Source: Sthenelais limicola (taxonomy: Eukaryota; Annelida; Polychaeta; Phyllodocida; Sigalionidae). Taken from it: a DNA stretch of 64,000 nt. This document shows, one piece after another, positions 22,567 through 34,400 of the stretch. The stretch lies in NCBI GenBank assembly GCA_942159475.1, contig OW804095.1, forward strand, positions 53,968,773-54,032,772, in the 5' to 3' direction. The notes under the pieces are model-generated. The model was not told the DNA's origin and did no database searches. It was given only the letters and a program-made list of their open reading frames with translations. Every line of letters starts with the position of its first letter. Positions within the stretch are counted from its first letter, which is position 1. Made by a program: the position numbers and the translations under genes.

Positions 22567-24651
22567 ATGGCTGCTCAGGAAGGATTCCTCAAACGGACAG
22601 CTAAGAATTCCATTTCTGGAACTATTGCTGGAATAGCTGTCTGTTTGGTAGGCCACCCATTTGATACCCTGAAAGTCAGGTTGCAAACTCAACCTGTCCA
22701 CAAACCAGTTTATAGTGGTCTCCTAGATTGTTTCTTGAAAACATTGAAATGGGAAGGTGTAGGAGGACTGTACAAGGGTGTTGGTATGTAGGAAATTTGA
22801 CATTTGTGGCCCTTAATCTCAAGTTTGTTTATCGATCACCCCATGTCATACCTTAAACTCTATCAATTAAATTCATTTAATTGGTTTTCAGACAAACCTG
22901 AATTCCCCTTTACTTAAAGTGCACTTTGGAGTTTAGGTGAGGTATCAACAAATACTTAAAAACGTATTGTATACAAAGTTTGATTGTATCATTCGTCTAA
23001 ATTTCCTTCAGCTTCTCCCATAGTGGGACAGATGTTTTTCAGGGCAACACTTTTTACAACATATTTCCAGGTAAATAATTATGTATTGGTCAGCAAGATA
23101 TATAAAATCTTGCCAACATTATGTATTGAAAATATTATAAATCAAAGGTTTCTATATTCATAGATCATTCATATTTAGAGGTACAATTCCGACCTCTCGG
23201 CAGGAAATAGTAAAGCTGCATTCTCAGTTATTAGGATAACAAAAAACTGCAGATAATAAAATGTATTGAATAGATGTCTTAGAGTATGACGTTATTTCTT
23301 ATATCATTTAATCATATATAAACTGTCTATCAAATATCTAGATGTATATTTTGCCATTCCCCGCGCCCTCCTCCTTGTCCCACTTTTGATTCAAAGGTAT
23401 TCTATAAGCTATCAAACATCCTAATTATCATGATGAAAAATCATTGAACGCCAACTCTTTCTTCTACTTTTCTTCTTCTCCCTTTGTCCTGTCAAACCCT
23501 AATTCTGGCTGGACTCGCTGATATCAGTATGAATTATTCATCCATCACAGGTCCAGACAGTGCTGGCAGGTAAATCTAGGCATGGACAGCGGTTAAATCA
23601 ACATGAGTATTTCATATCCGGGGCAGTCACAGGCTCGATTGTATCATTCATTGAAGGACCTATCGATTTAGTATGTATTTAGTTCACTCAATTCATACCA
23701 CATTTGATATTATAGCACCAAATTCATTTAGTAATCCTGACCAAAAGCACCTTTCATCAATGTAAAAACTGGTAGCACTGCCATTAGATAAAATGCTTCA
23801 TGTACAACAGTGTTTGGTGTCTGTCTTTGCATAACAACCTCTCAATTGTATTTGTCCTGCTATCTGTACCAATAAAATAATGGATGGGTTTGCCGTGGTA
23901 TTCTTAACAAATTTCCCTTTTCTTTCCAGTTTAAGACGAAAATGCAAATTCAAATTATTCGGGCTAAATCTGGTACTGATGTTCAATATCGCAATGTTTT
24001 CCATGCTGCGGGTGACATAGCAAGAAAGCAGGGTGTACGTGGAGTATATCAAGGATTGGGTGCCACTGAAATCAGGAACATTCCTGCATTCTGTGCCTAT
24101 TTTGGTATGGTGCATATTAACTCAGAGCCATGCCTTTGATGTATGGGTCTTATTAATTTTGAAAATTACATCAACCTTCTGTTGCATTTATCAGCACTCC
24201 ATAGCAGCAACTATATATGTAAACTAATATTGATACTGTGTTACTCATTATTTTGCATCATAACAAAGCTGAAATGACACCAATATTCAAATTCATAACA
24301 TTCTTTATTTCAGGTTTTTATGAGATGTTTCGTACAAAATTGATACCAGAGGGAGGAACCATAGCGGATCTAACCACTGTGAGTCAATTGGTTGCTGGGG
24401 GAGGAGCAGGGCTATTGTACTGGATACTTACGTATCCCACAGATGTTGTTAAATCAGCCATGCAGTCCGATGATTCAAACAGATTGAAGAGAAAATATCA
24501 AAATATCCCAGACTGTGTCAAAAAACTTTATCTCGAGGAGGGAGGAACAAAACGATTTTTCCGGGGATTGACTCCCTGCTTGATGCGTTCAATACCAGCC
24601 AATGGAACTATGTTATTAGTTATGGAAGAATGTAGAAAGTATTTCTCCTAA
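22567..24651 (+). CDS. SLC25-family mitochondrial carrier (carnitine/acylcarnitine-carrier-like), complete, 5 exons
   Basis: Inner-mitochondrial-membrane solute exchanger. Coding exons 22567-22783, 23012-23070, 23551-23670, 23930-24104 and 24314-24651 have GT/AG borders and phases 1, 0, 0, 1, summing to 909 nt (302 aa), the usual family length. The three tandem repeats each carry the PxDxxK signature after helix 1, 3 and 5: HPFDTLKVRLQ (near residue 29), EGPIDLFKTKMQ (near 131) and YPTDVVKSAMQSD. GGLYKGVG and RFFRGLTPCLMRSIPANG are the matching even-helix regions. The glycine before the second signature and MQIQII are shared with carnitine/acylcarnitine-type carriers outside vertebrate SLC25A20, so I name the subfamily only loosely. 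The substrate is not proven. The start is the first ATG of the frame and gives a standard short N-terminus. Confidence 0.93.
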
Positions 24652-25200
24652 TTACGTTGACTGATACTATACATTGATATCTGTGTTGCATGTGTGTGTG
24701 GTTCATTTGTTCTTAATACATATCATAGTCTATGTAAGTAGTATATATGTAAAGTATTGGCTTCTCTGAGAAGGGGGAATTCTCCATCCAGAAAATGACC
24801 GCACAAGTATAGTATAGGGAGCGTTTTGCAGTGTTAGTTTAGTAAGATTATGTTTGTTATCATGCCCCCCTCCTCTCTCCCCCCCCCCCTCTGCCCTCCT
24901 ACCTGCAGTCCCGTAGACACCAACGCCACTGGCGTCGTGTCTACGGGACTCTCTGTGCCTGTGCCTGTATGCCTGTGCCTGCGGGACTCGTGAGTGTAGG
25001 GTGGTTGAAGCTATGTAAACATGGTGGGAGTGAGTGACCACAGGTAGAGGGTGGATGAATGTTTTCAAAATAGCATTGCTAGACCATGAATGCAGTATTT
25101 TTTCCAGACAAAAGGGTACCTAACTAAGTCAAGTTTCTCTCAGACGAATTACAGGTCGCAACTTACAGGGAAAACGTTAAAAAGAAGGCCATAAGTATGG
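24652..25200. other. 3' flank of the carrier: C-rich tract and a strong hairpin
   Basis: A pyrimidine-rich run lies at 24,865-24,900. At 24907-24920 and 24937-24950 two 14-base arms (AGTCCCGTAGACAC and its exact complement) enclose a second small hairpin (ACGCCA/TGGCGT), giving an almost uninterrupted 44-base fold-back. No AATAAA is seen close to the carrier stop codon. Short CCTGTGCCTG repeats follow at 24,955. Confidence 0.6.
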
Positions 25201-25238
25201 GTCGTGTCTATATGGGGAGTGGACGCTGATGGGTTGGG

Positions 25239-25400
25239 TGACGTCACAAATTGTTGATATAGGCTTATCCGCCCACAGAGGGCGGGTCGGTCACATCTCG
25301 TCTAGCCCTCAACCCATGCTACTTACACATGGGAAAGACAGCCTCCTGTGATAGCTGTTCTTCCCAAGGAGGAGTATATATATAAGGGACTGGTTAAAAC
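25239..25400 (+). promoter_or_regulatory. Promoter-like cluster: CRE palindrome and TATA box
   Basis: A perfect TGACGTCA lies at 25239-25246. An inverted CCGCCCACAGAGGGCGGG lies near 25,270, and TATATATATAAGGG at about 25,375. A 26-codon ORF follows (ATG 25509, stop 25587-25589) and ends just before a weak GT signal. No gene can be tied to it, so this is a candidate only. Confidence 0.3.
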
Positions 25401-25639
25401 AATATTCCCCATTCATTTTCACAAATTCCCCATTTAAAATGATTTTCTCTTAGATAAATTTGTCTAAATCCAAAGTGTAGTGTGACTGTGTCCGCACCTC
25501 CCTCGCCCATGAAGTTGTGGCGCAAGCAGCGTGCTGACTATAGTCATACTACTATGTGCTGCTGCAACCTGGAGCTGACCAAGTTCTAGTCAGTCAGTCC
25601 GTTGCATGAGGTATTGGTAACTTTAACCTAATTATATCA

Positions 25640-27716
25640 ATTGTTAACATATCCTTATTGTGTCCTTGACTATAAATTCATGTACATCCTTATCGCTAAT
25701 TGCCCCATTGGATTTAGTAGTAAAATAAGGACAAGGATACAACGCCTCCTGGAGCAACCCATTTCCTAATATGTTAACGCTATCTCATGCAACACCTGCA
25801 AAATAAGGATAAGTCATGCAACAGGCCATGAGATCATCCCCAGTCGGCACCCTTCAGATCCAGGGATCCAGGATAGAGCGGTCACAGGACGGGAGTCCGG
25901 CTCACAAAGGGCAACTGTTTTGTTTTATATCTTTTTGTATTGTTATTTTGCTTTTCTTTCAATCATCATCATTTGTATTTGTTCACTCAAAGGTCATCCA
26001 AAAATCAACATATATACGAAGTATCTTTTGCCATTCCGTCATTTTGTCTTGATTGAGCTGCTGTACGTGCTTGCTTTTTAGATTGATGAGATATAACATC
26101 AATCTAAGTAGATTGAGGTAATGTCTGTCAATCATTGATAGCATCTTGGCTCGTCCCATCCTGTATCAGTGTGAAAAATCTGTTGATTCTGATATCAGCA
26201 GATGGGATCAGAATCATGCTGGTAATGGCTGGGAGGCTCAGGGGGAGGGGATGGCGTTTAGGTGTGAATTAAAGGGTAGACCATGTGCGAATTAAAGTGG
26301 CAAGTTGAGAAGTAAGATGCCTCATATGCAAAGGTGTTAAAGGGACCAACATAATTACATGGAATCACTAGTCAGATATGGGAAAGGGATTTCATGTTTT
26401 ATGTCTCCCCTTCCTCTCCCTCCTATTATCCCTCCCTCTCAAACTTTACATTTAATTGACATCAATCTTTGTTTCCCTTAGAAACGCAATCTTCTGCATA
26501 AACCGGAAATGAATAAATGTAAACTGATCACTGTTAACTAATTCTAGTTGTTGTTCCAGATTGTCTGTATCTCTGTCCAAATTTCTGCAGTGAGTTATTA
26601 AAGCCAGTAGTCACGCTACGGTCAGGACTTTCATCTTTCTATAATATTTATAAACACTATATTATAGATAATTATCTTAAACTCCAATAAACTCCATGTT
26701 TTTCGTATTTAACTCTAGAGTAATTGTTGGGTCTCTAGCAATTATATTTCCAATTTCGCACCAACATCAAATTGATCAGATTGCATGTTTTCGCTATTTA
26801 TTATCCCACGAAATAGGCATTTTTCCATTTCTTCATGTTCAGCTCTATTCACACATTTGTTGTTTCTAAGAGTGGACGTTGACATGGGACATTTATACAC
26901 ATGGATCCGCCTCAACAGGACTAGGCATATTCATGCCATACTTTTACATAGCCAGAAAACAGGACAAATTTAGCATAAGATAGGCTAGAACTTGTCGCCA
27001 GGATTTTGAAACGTTATTAATAAAAGAATATCAAAATCATTACTTTCCTTCAACATTCTTCAGCTTATCGAGCAACTATAGACACGAATTAAAGGTCCAT
27101 AAACACAGTCAAAATTATGACACTAAGTAGGCCTACAACATTAGAGAGGTTGATGAATAGCTGTCAGAAATGGCTGTGTAACCACATCGCACAAATAAGA
27201 AATATTCTAATTGGTATACTAAAAGGTGATATTACACGAAAGTGTGACATAATTAATTGTAGCTAGCTAGCCTAGAAGGAGTCTTAATTGTGTTCAATTT
27301 AGACCGGAAAGTAATTAATGATCTACAACTCCGCGATTATGTATTGATTTACATCGCCCAGCAACATTCAAGATTCACATACGGTGACGTGGTTGCACAT
27401 TATAATATAACATTTGGTATTTATAGCATACTGCATGAAACAATGCTGAACTGCAGGCTGATTGTGCAGTAGGCCTATATTTAGTTCTGTCAGGAACCCA
27501 TATAGAGCGTTAACTGAAGAATTTCTCATATACATGAATGTATGTGTATGTATAGCCTACATGCATATGTATACACAATATAAAATAAATTGATATATTA
27601 AAAATGATGTAGCCTATAATATAGGCCTATAGCTCGAAACCTGAATAAAACTGATTTCTTTTAATTAAAAAAATAGGTTCTGCTTGCTCCCCCGGGGAGG
27701 TACCATAGGCCTACAT
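25640..27716. other. Non-coding stretch
   Basis: No gene recognised. It contains a perfect 10-bp hairpin (TAGATTGATG at 26079-26088 against 26097-26106) and otherwise AT-rich sequence. Short ORFs here lack domain character. Confidence 0.4.
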
Positions 27717-27836
27717 GTGTAGGATAGAGGACGAGAGGCTGTTCTCTTAGTGAATATAATTGTCTGAGGCCTTTAGGCCGAAGACAATTATATTCACTAA
27801 GAGAACAGAGTCGAGTCCTCTAGCATGCTTATCCTC
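27717..27836. mobile_element. Foldback MITE, copy 1
   Basis: A 24-base arm at 27741-27764 is the exact reverse complement of 27783-27806 and closes on a small GGCCT/AGGCC loop. Outer ends (TAGAGGAC and GTCCTCTA; AGGATA and TATCCT) also pair. The whole 120 bp folds into one hairpin. Confidence 0.85.
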
Positions 27837-28062
27837 CAACTTCAATTGTTTGTTTATAATTGAAGTGACCAAATCCACCCACCCCCTACCACCCTACAAC
27901 GATCACTGCCTCATCAGTGACCAGTATTCTCAACTTTGATTGTTTGTTTATTATTGACCAATCCAGTCCCAATACACATTTGCCATTACCTCGAATTATT
28001 CTCAATATGCAACACCTTACACATCCTAGCACTGTTCTATATTGGTCTTCACCAACACATAA

Positions 28063-28553
28063 GTGATGTGCTACAGGGAAATGAGTCACAAGTTGCAAAA
28101 ATAGGATTTTGAGATATCTATTTGCAGAGCCAGTTAGTGATGATAATTAATGTTATTAAAGTAATATAATTATACCTGATTCATATAACAATTTTCTTGC
28201 CTTCTCACCACCAGGATGTGTTCGATATAATTTGCAACATGTATTCTCTAAATTCCAAATCTTCATAATGTTGAAATGAACATTTACTATTTCTCTCATT
28301 GGATTCTAGAACAAAGGAAAATATGCAATTTACTGTAGCAGGTTTCATTTTTAATATTTAATAAGCTATCCATGGTAGGACTCATATTCACTAAGAGAAC
28401 AGAGTCGAGTCCTCTAGCATGCTTATCCTCCAACTTCAATTGTTTATTAGTTATATAACTGCACACAATTCCAACTGGTTAAATAAGTTATACTTCTCCC
28501 CACTGTTTACCATCACTGGACTCCGTTTGACTCATTTTCCTGTGACACATCAC
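28063..28553. mobile_element. MITE of the TGAGTCA family, with a nested foldback fragment
   Basis: The left end (GTGATGTGCTACAGGGAAAT then GAGTCA) and the right end (TGACTCATTTTCC then TGTGACACATCAC) are inverted. The interior carries the half foldback copy at 28383-28430, so insertion order can be read. Confidence 0.55.
28383..28430. mobile_element. Foldback MITE, half copy
   Basis: Matches only the right half of copy 1, from ATTCACTAAGAGAAC to GCTTATCCTCC, including the same flanking CAACTTCAATTGTTT. Confidence 0.8.
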
Positions 28554-28602
28554 ATTTTCTATTTCAGGAATCATACTATGCTATATACAACAGATCCTAT
28601 CT

Positions 28603-28690
28603 GAGCCTCTCTGGCTGAGTGGGTAGAGCCTTCAACTCTACTTGCCAGCCTATACTTATGTGAGAGGTCCTGGGTTCGAATCCAGGCCAA
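28603..28690 (+). repeat. tRNA-derived SINE-like copy 1
   Basis: Contains an A-box-like TGGCTGAGTGGG and a B-box GGTTCGAATCC at tRNA-like spacing with an extended variable region. The 5' and 3' ends do not form an acceptor stem, so it is a tRNA-derived repeat, not a tRNA gene. Confidence 0.7.
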
Positions 28691-28721
28691 TCCTAGTTCA
28701 AAATTATTTGCAACAGATACC

Positions 28722-28805
28722 TGAGCGGACTCTTTAATGAAAGAGTCCGCTCAGGCATCTGAGAGGACTCTTAGGAGCGGACTCTTTCATTAAAGAGTCC
28801 GCTCA
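28722..28805. repeat. Palindrome of palindromes
   Basis: 28722-28753 is a near-perfect palindrome (TGAGCGGACTCTTT, AATG, AAAGAGTCCGCTCA). 28775-28805 is the same unit in the opposite orientation. The second duplicated block at 29,741 has only the first half-arm. Confidence 0.85.
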
Positions 28806-28911
28806 GAATGCCCAAAGAGTACACCTGGAATTCAGGACTGTACTCTTCAGGAATGGGAGTCCGCCCAAGCCAATGCTGGGGAATAGGGACTCTACAGCAA
28901 GTGTAGGATAA

Positions 28912-29033
28912 GTGTAGGATAGAGGACGAGACACTGTTCTCTTAGTGAATATAATTGTCCAAGGCCGTCAGGCCGCGGACAATTATATTCACTAAGAGAA
29001 GAGAGTCGAGTCCTCTAGCATGCTTATCCTACA
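28912..29033. mobile_element. Foldback MITE, copy 2
   Basis: 24-base arms at 28937-28960 and 28977-29000 are exact reverse complements, with a GGCC-GTCA-GGCC loop. Outer ends pair as in copy 1. Loop bases differ between copies while the stems stay perfect. Confidence 0.85.
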
Positions 29034-29228
29034 ACTTCAATTGTTTGTTATGATTGTGGTTACCAAATCCCCCATACCACCCAACCACCCTACTACAACT
29101 ACCCGATCTATGATCAGTATTGCTTTGAGATATATGGCCCTATATATTGTACATTTCCTCACTCTCACATTTACATTGCTTATGACTGCATGTTTGGGAG
29201 GAGAACAATGATCAACTAATTTTATGTG

Positions 29229-29314
29229 GGCATCAGTGGCCGAGCTGGTAGTGTTGTCAACTCTACCTGCAGGACTAGATTTATGTGAGAGGTCCCAGGT
29301 TCGAATCCAGGCCA
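29229..29314 (+). repeat. tRNA-derived SINE-like copy 2
   Basis: Same A box (TGGCCGAGCTGG) and B box (GGTTCGAATCC) as copy 1 but more diverged (CCTGCAGGACTAGAT in the variable part). Followed by A/T-rich sequence. Confidence 0.65.
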
Positions 29315-29622
29315 TTTAAAATTACAAATTATTTTAATTTTTAATCAATATTTACCTTGGACACAAATATCATTTAACTCATTTGCCAAGTAGACTATTA
29401 GTAGTAGATTATTAGTATTTGCCAAGTAGATTATCAAGATTATCTATTCTATTCTATTTAGTCTGGCTGTGACTGTAGACAAAATTCACAACTGGCTAAA
29501 TAAGATACACTTTTCATCATTGTTTACCATCATTGGACTCCGATTGACTCATGGTCCTGTGACACATCACGTTTCTATTTCAGGAATCATACTATGCTAT
29601 GACCTACAGACTAAATTTATCT

Positions 29623-29710
29623 GAGCCTCTGTGGCCGAGTGGGTAGAGCCTTCAACTCTACTTGCCAGCCTATACTTATGTGAGAGGTCCTGGGTTCGAA
29701 TCCAGGCCAA
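29623..29710 (+). repeat. tRNA-derived SINE-like copy 3
   Basis: Almost identical to copy 1, because both lie in a larger duplicated block (about 28,455-28,747 and 29,475-29,762). Confidence 0.7.
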
Positions 29711-29849
29711 TCCTAGTTCAAAATTATTTGCAACAGATATCTGAGCGGACTCTTTAATGAAATTCAGTACTGTACTCTTCAGTCCGCCCAAGCCAATGCT
29801 GGGGAATAGGACCCAACAGCAAGTGTAGGATAAGGGAGGTAGCCCGAAA

Positions 29850-31200
29850 GCTCATGAAATATACTGTAGGCCTATTATTCTTCTCTATCGAGAAATCGGC
29901 CTAGCCTAAGCCTACAAATTAGCTCAAATTACAATGACTATGTAGGCCTATAATGGCTAGCCTATATGTCATGTAGTGGGTGTCATGACTCATATAGAAT
30001 ATTACATATTTTGCGGCATGTCATTGCAGGATAATTATACTATAGGCTACATGGTAATATATAGCTATATATAGCTTTGGTCAAAATACACAACGATAAA
30101 CCCCATTCTAGCAATTGTAATGCACCTATGTTAAGCAATTGACCTCACACAGTCCCAACGCATGGTAGTTATCCAGTAGAGGTGATTCCATTAGGGTGTC
30201 CCCAAGCCTCGTTCTGAATGCGAAAACTTCGGGAAAACCCCCTGTCCTACTTACGACTCAAGAAGTTCAGCCATTTGTAGTCGCAATTCCATTCGTCTAC
30301 TCTTGTAAGCAGGTCAGTGGATCATTCTCTTCTTATTGTCTGGTCTTTGCTTCCGTCTATGACATGGAAATACATATGAATTCAGGATTATTTACGTATA
30401 TTTCATCTTCATCCAGACGGACTCAGTGAGATACCTCTATTTTCGCCCAGGAAATTATTCCCGTGAGTCAGAGTCAAAATTTGCAACCTGTTCCGTGTTA
30501 TGACACGATTATCTTTCTTGTCACTCGTTTCGTTACCTCAATTTCCTTCCATGTAGTGACACTTTATGACTTTCCGTGAAATATTTAGTTAGATTTTGAA
30601 GGCAATTAGGATATACGGACTCTACTCTACGTTTACGTTGAACAGGATAGCAATTAATAGTGGTTTGTTTGGGGTTTGTCACAACAGGGTCAAGGTCTGA
30701 CCGTCACCGTTTCACACCATAACAACAACAGAGCCGAACACCGGGCTGTAGTAGGAAGACAATTCATCTGGATACCTTCAATCATTCACCTTCTATGCTG
30801 GGGACATGGAGATCAATTCTATCCGACTGGGGAGGTAAGATATGTATTAGAATGTCTTACTAAATCTGGTCAGGGAGATACCTAGATTGAATATCCACCT
30901 CTGTCCACTACAGAGGTGGAGTGCTCGCATATCTATTCCAGTGTTAAAGGAGATCGCTGGTAATGAAAGTCCGATTCTTGACATACACAAATAAACACAC
31001 TCTAAAAGTAGATTCAACTTAATCACTGATGTAAAAACTCACCCCTAGGATACTTTATATTGCATTGTAATCCATAAATACATAGGATGTTTAGTAATAA
31101 TCTAGTTGAATCGAAAACCAGACCTCCATTTTAAAATCATTGGATTACTCTTGGCACTTCCTGTTCCAAAGGGAGCAGTCATTAAAGTACAGGCTCTCTT
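29850..31200. other. Non-coding stretch upstream of the TBK1-adaptor gene
   Basis: Rich in TAGGCCTA/TAGCCTA words. A hairpin with perfect 10-bp arms (CCACCTCTGT) sits at 30895-30919. The segment 30688-30834 is flanked by AG and GTAAGA and could be a 5' UTR exon of the downstream gene; no coding frame supports it. Confidence 0.3.
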
Positions 31201-31219
31201 TGTTCCCGCTCAAATTTAG

Positions 31220-31433
31220 TTGCCATCTTGAATGTCAGCGAAGAGAGCTCAGGGAAGCTCACTGAATGCTCCCCGATTCCCACTTCCTATCACGTGATTT
31301 CAAGTCAAACATGGCGCCATTTATGTAGGCTCTCCACATCGATTCAAACATTTAAGTAACTCAAAACAATATTTCTATCACATTGACAAGGTTCAAATCA
31401 CTCACGAAGGAGTGTACCAACGAGATCTCAAAG
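31220..31433 (+). promoter_or_regulatory. Putative promoter and non-coding first exon of the TBK1-adaptor gene
   Basis: CCATCTTG (YY1-like, 31,223), CACTTCCT (ETS-like, 31,281), TCACGTGA (E-box, 31290-31297) and the palindrome ATGGCGCCAT (31311-31320) lie within 100 bp. A donor-like AAAG/GTGAAT follows at 31,433. The coding exon at 34,784 begins after an acceptor, so an upstream 5' UTR exon must exist on this side. The link is inferred. Confidence 0.35.
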
Positions 31434-34400
31434 GTGAATACCCTTATTAATGTGCCCAGCATGTAGTTTGTAAACACACGCCATTTAACTGATCACCCTC
31501 TCTGAGGAGAGGTTCTGACCACCAACTCGGGACAGGCCGAGTTGGTGATACAAACTAGGAGATACCTACCCTGATCTGGTCCAGAATTATTCGAGAAATG
31601 GAATCGAATTTCCAGTGTCACAACTTACGTATGTCTACGAATACGATAATAAATGAAATTATAACCAATATTAAAATGGAAATACATTACCTCCGCAATT
31701 ATTTCTGATTGTATCTTTCTGTAGAATCAATTTTGATAGTCTCTTAATTGTTTGTCCCTCTCTGCAGACTTTGGACTTTGGTCAGATCACTATGAATTTA
31801 TTCATTTTTTCCCTTTTGTTTTTAACCTTGTTATCGTCATGCTATTGGATTAGCATTTAGATCCCAGCATGCTTAATTGGATTGATAATGTCTGATGACA
31901 ATAACTATTCAGTGTTACATACTGTATGCTGGTCTTTCTTGTTTTAACATTAGAAGTACTTTAAAGTTGATATAAATTTATTCGGGGAGATATCTTCCTG
32001 GATTATTGCCATATTGGCCTTTTCCACATATGGATATAAATGTATGAACAGGGAGTGGTATAGGCCTACCTCCTTGGTCTAAGTAACAAGAAAGCACCTC
32101 TTTGGTAGGCCTAGATATTATCTATATTATAGAATATGAATATGAGTTTTACAATAAAAACTTTAAAGGCTACCGTATGTATTGGAACAGACTCTGGTCT
32201 GATACGTATAAAGAAATGCAAATGTTTTTGAATGAAGGCGACATACCGCCTAGATATTATCTATATCATAGAATATGAATATGAGTTTTACAATAAAAAC
32301 TTTAAAGGCTACCGTATGTATTGGAACAGAGGTAAAGGGTGACTAAAAGGAGTTTTGGATTAAGTTCTTTAATATACGCCCATGCTGCATTAGTGTATGA
32401 GAGGTGCAATAAAAAGAGTGCTTACAAAATAGTTTTTTTGAACACGTATTTTTTTGTATTTAAATATTTTTATTCAGCTACATGCATTTTGCATATATAA
32501 GCACAATGTTTTCAGTAGAAGCTGTTCAATTTAATTTATAGTAATAACAATCATATCTATCTGAAAACTGGAATAGTAATATATAAAAACAACTCAATAT
32601 CACTTGATTTCCCTCGATTTCTATTTTAGTAAATAGTAATATATAAAAAACAAAATAATACCACTCTAGTTCAATAGATTTCTTATATTATTGACCTAAT
32701 CCAAAAGTTAAGTTAAATTTGTTAAGAAACATCACCTGGCGCAGTGTCGATTCATGACAATCCTGGCGCCCATCCATCCCTCACATGAATACTATCTGAT
32801 ACATACAGGCAATGGCTTCTAATAAGGGTTCACAGTATATCCATGTTTATCATGGAAAACCGCTTCCCAGGTTAAATGGGTAGTGAGCGGGACGTTGCTG
32901 TTACACATGAGAAGCTCTGTGCAGGCAAGCTGGGGTAGCTAAGGCTTTTGGATAGATTGGTGTCAATTAATAGACGTAGGCCTACCGGTAATGTCACAAA
33001 CTAGATGACTTCAAAATCAATCACATACAGACTGACGAAAAAATGGGGGACTTGTTGCATTTGGGACTGGAAAAAATGCTTCTTTACTATTGATAGATTA
33101 AATAGCAAACTGACGTTTCCATGCACACTGATTTTACATTGAAATTAAATTTTATTAGAGTATATTTTATTTATAATGAGAAAGGACCGTGACTAATATT
33201 GATTACCTATAGTGAAGATAGTTCTTTTTCTTCTCTGGCTCAGGGCTCAGTGGAAAATCACCACCTCGGTGATCTTGGGACCTATGATCTACTTGTAACT
33301 ATAATTATCCGGATGTAACTGCTCGCTAACCTGAATAAAAATGAGTTTTAAAAGAAGACTAGTAGGACGATTAGTAGATTGCATGCATTGCATCGTTATC
33401 ATTGTCAAGGTTTGAGCCCAATGCAATTTTTCGTCGTTCAGGGTTGAAAGCTGGTTATCCGCAGGATTCCCATATATATACTGTAAATGTATTAATGTTC
33501 GCGCAGTATTTATTTTCGCTATTTTAGCGCATCCACCTTTGTGCGTGAAAATAAATCCTGTGCGAAAGGTAGAATTATTGCATAAACAAGGTGTGAGACT
33601 TCCTTGCTGCGCGAAAATTTATCTGCGCGAAAATATGGTATTCATTTTTGGTTGTCCGGCTGGACAACCAGGACACGCAATTTTTTTTATCAACCGTGCC
33701 TAGTGAGTAATAATATTTCCGACCCACATGATACCATTATGACCATATCATATTCTCAATGTACAATCATACTGCATGGAATGGGGGTCTCCGTCTCCCT
33801 TCTGTGACTGAACACATGTCTTCTAGGAAGTCCGGAAAATAAAGTTTCAGGTGCTGAGGCTGTGCTTTGTTACCATTGGTAAGATTATATTGAGGCAGAA
33901 AATTTGGAGGGAATACAAACCAGTAAATTACAAAATTGACCTATAATATTTGGCTTCTTGGGTAAAGTTGGTTGCTACGCCGGTAACATTAATATATGAA
34001 TTTATGGACGAGTGCCGTTTACCTGCTGTTAATATCCAGAATGGATTTTGATGGAATGAGGATTGCATTGATATTGTCATGTCTGGATATAATAATAGAC
34101 TAAGGAATTGCGATTCCTATGGACTGGTGTCTGAAAATGTACGCAAGATGTTGGACCGCAAGGCAACTATAATAGCCATCATATCAGTGTCCATTATTAT
34201 TAAGTATGTAGTACGTATTCAATCATGTTTTAATACCACACATTTAGTTTATATATGATATCTGGTACAACTTGTTATATTATATACTAGTAGCTTGAAG
34301 GAATTCTTATCAATATATGGTGGTTGTGTTACTGTATATTAACAGGCTCAAGCGACATGAGACAAGGGAAAGTGTGACGTGGTTCTGAAAGGATCTGTTG

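Noticed and set aside
28603..28690. tRNA gene
   Set aside because: A and B boxes are present, but acceptor and anticodon stems do not pair; repeated copies show it is a SINE-like element.
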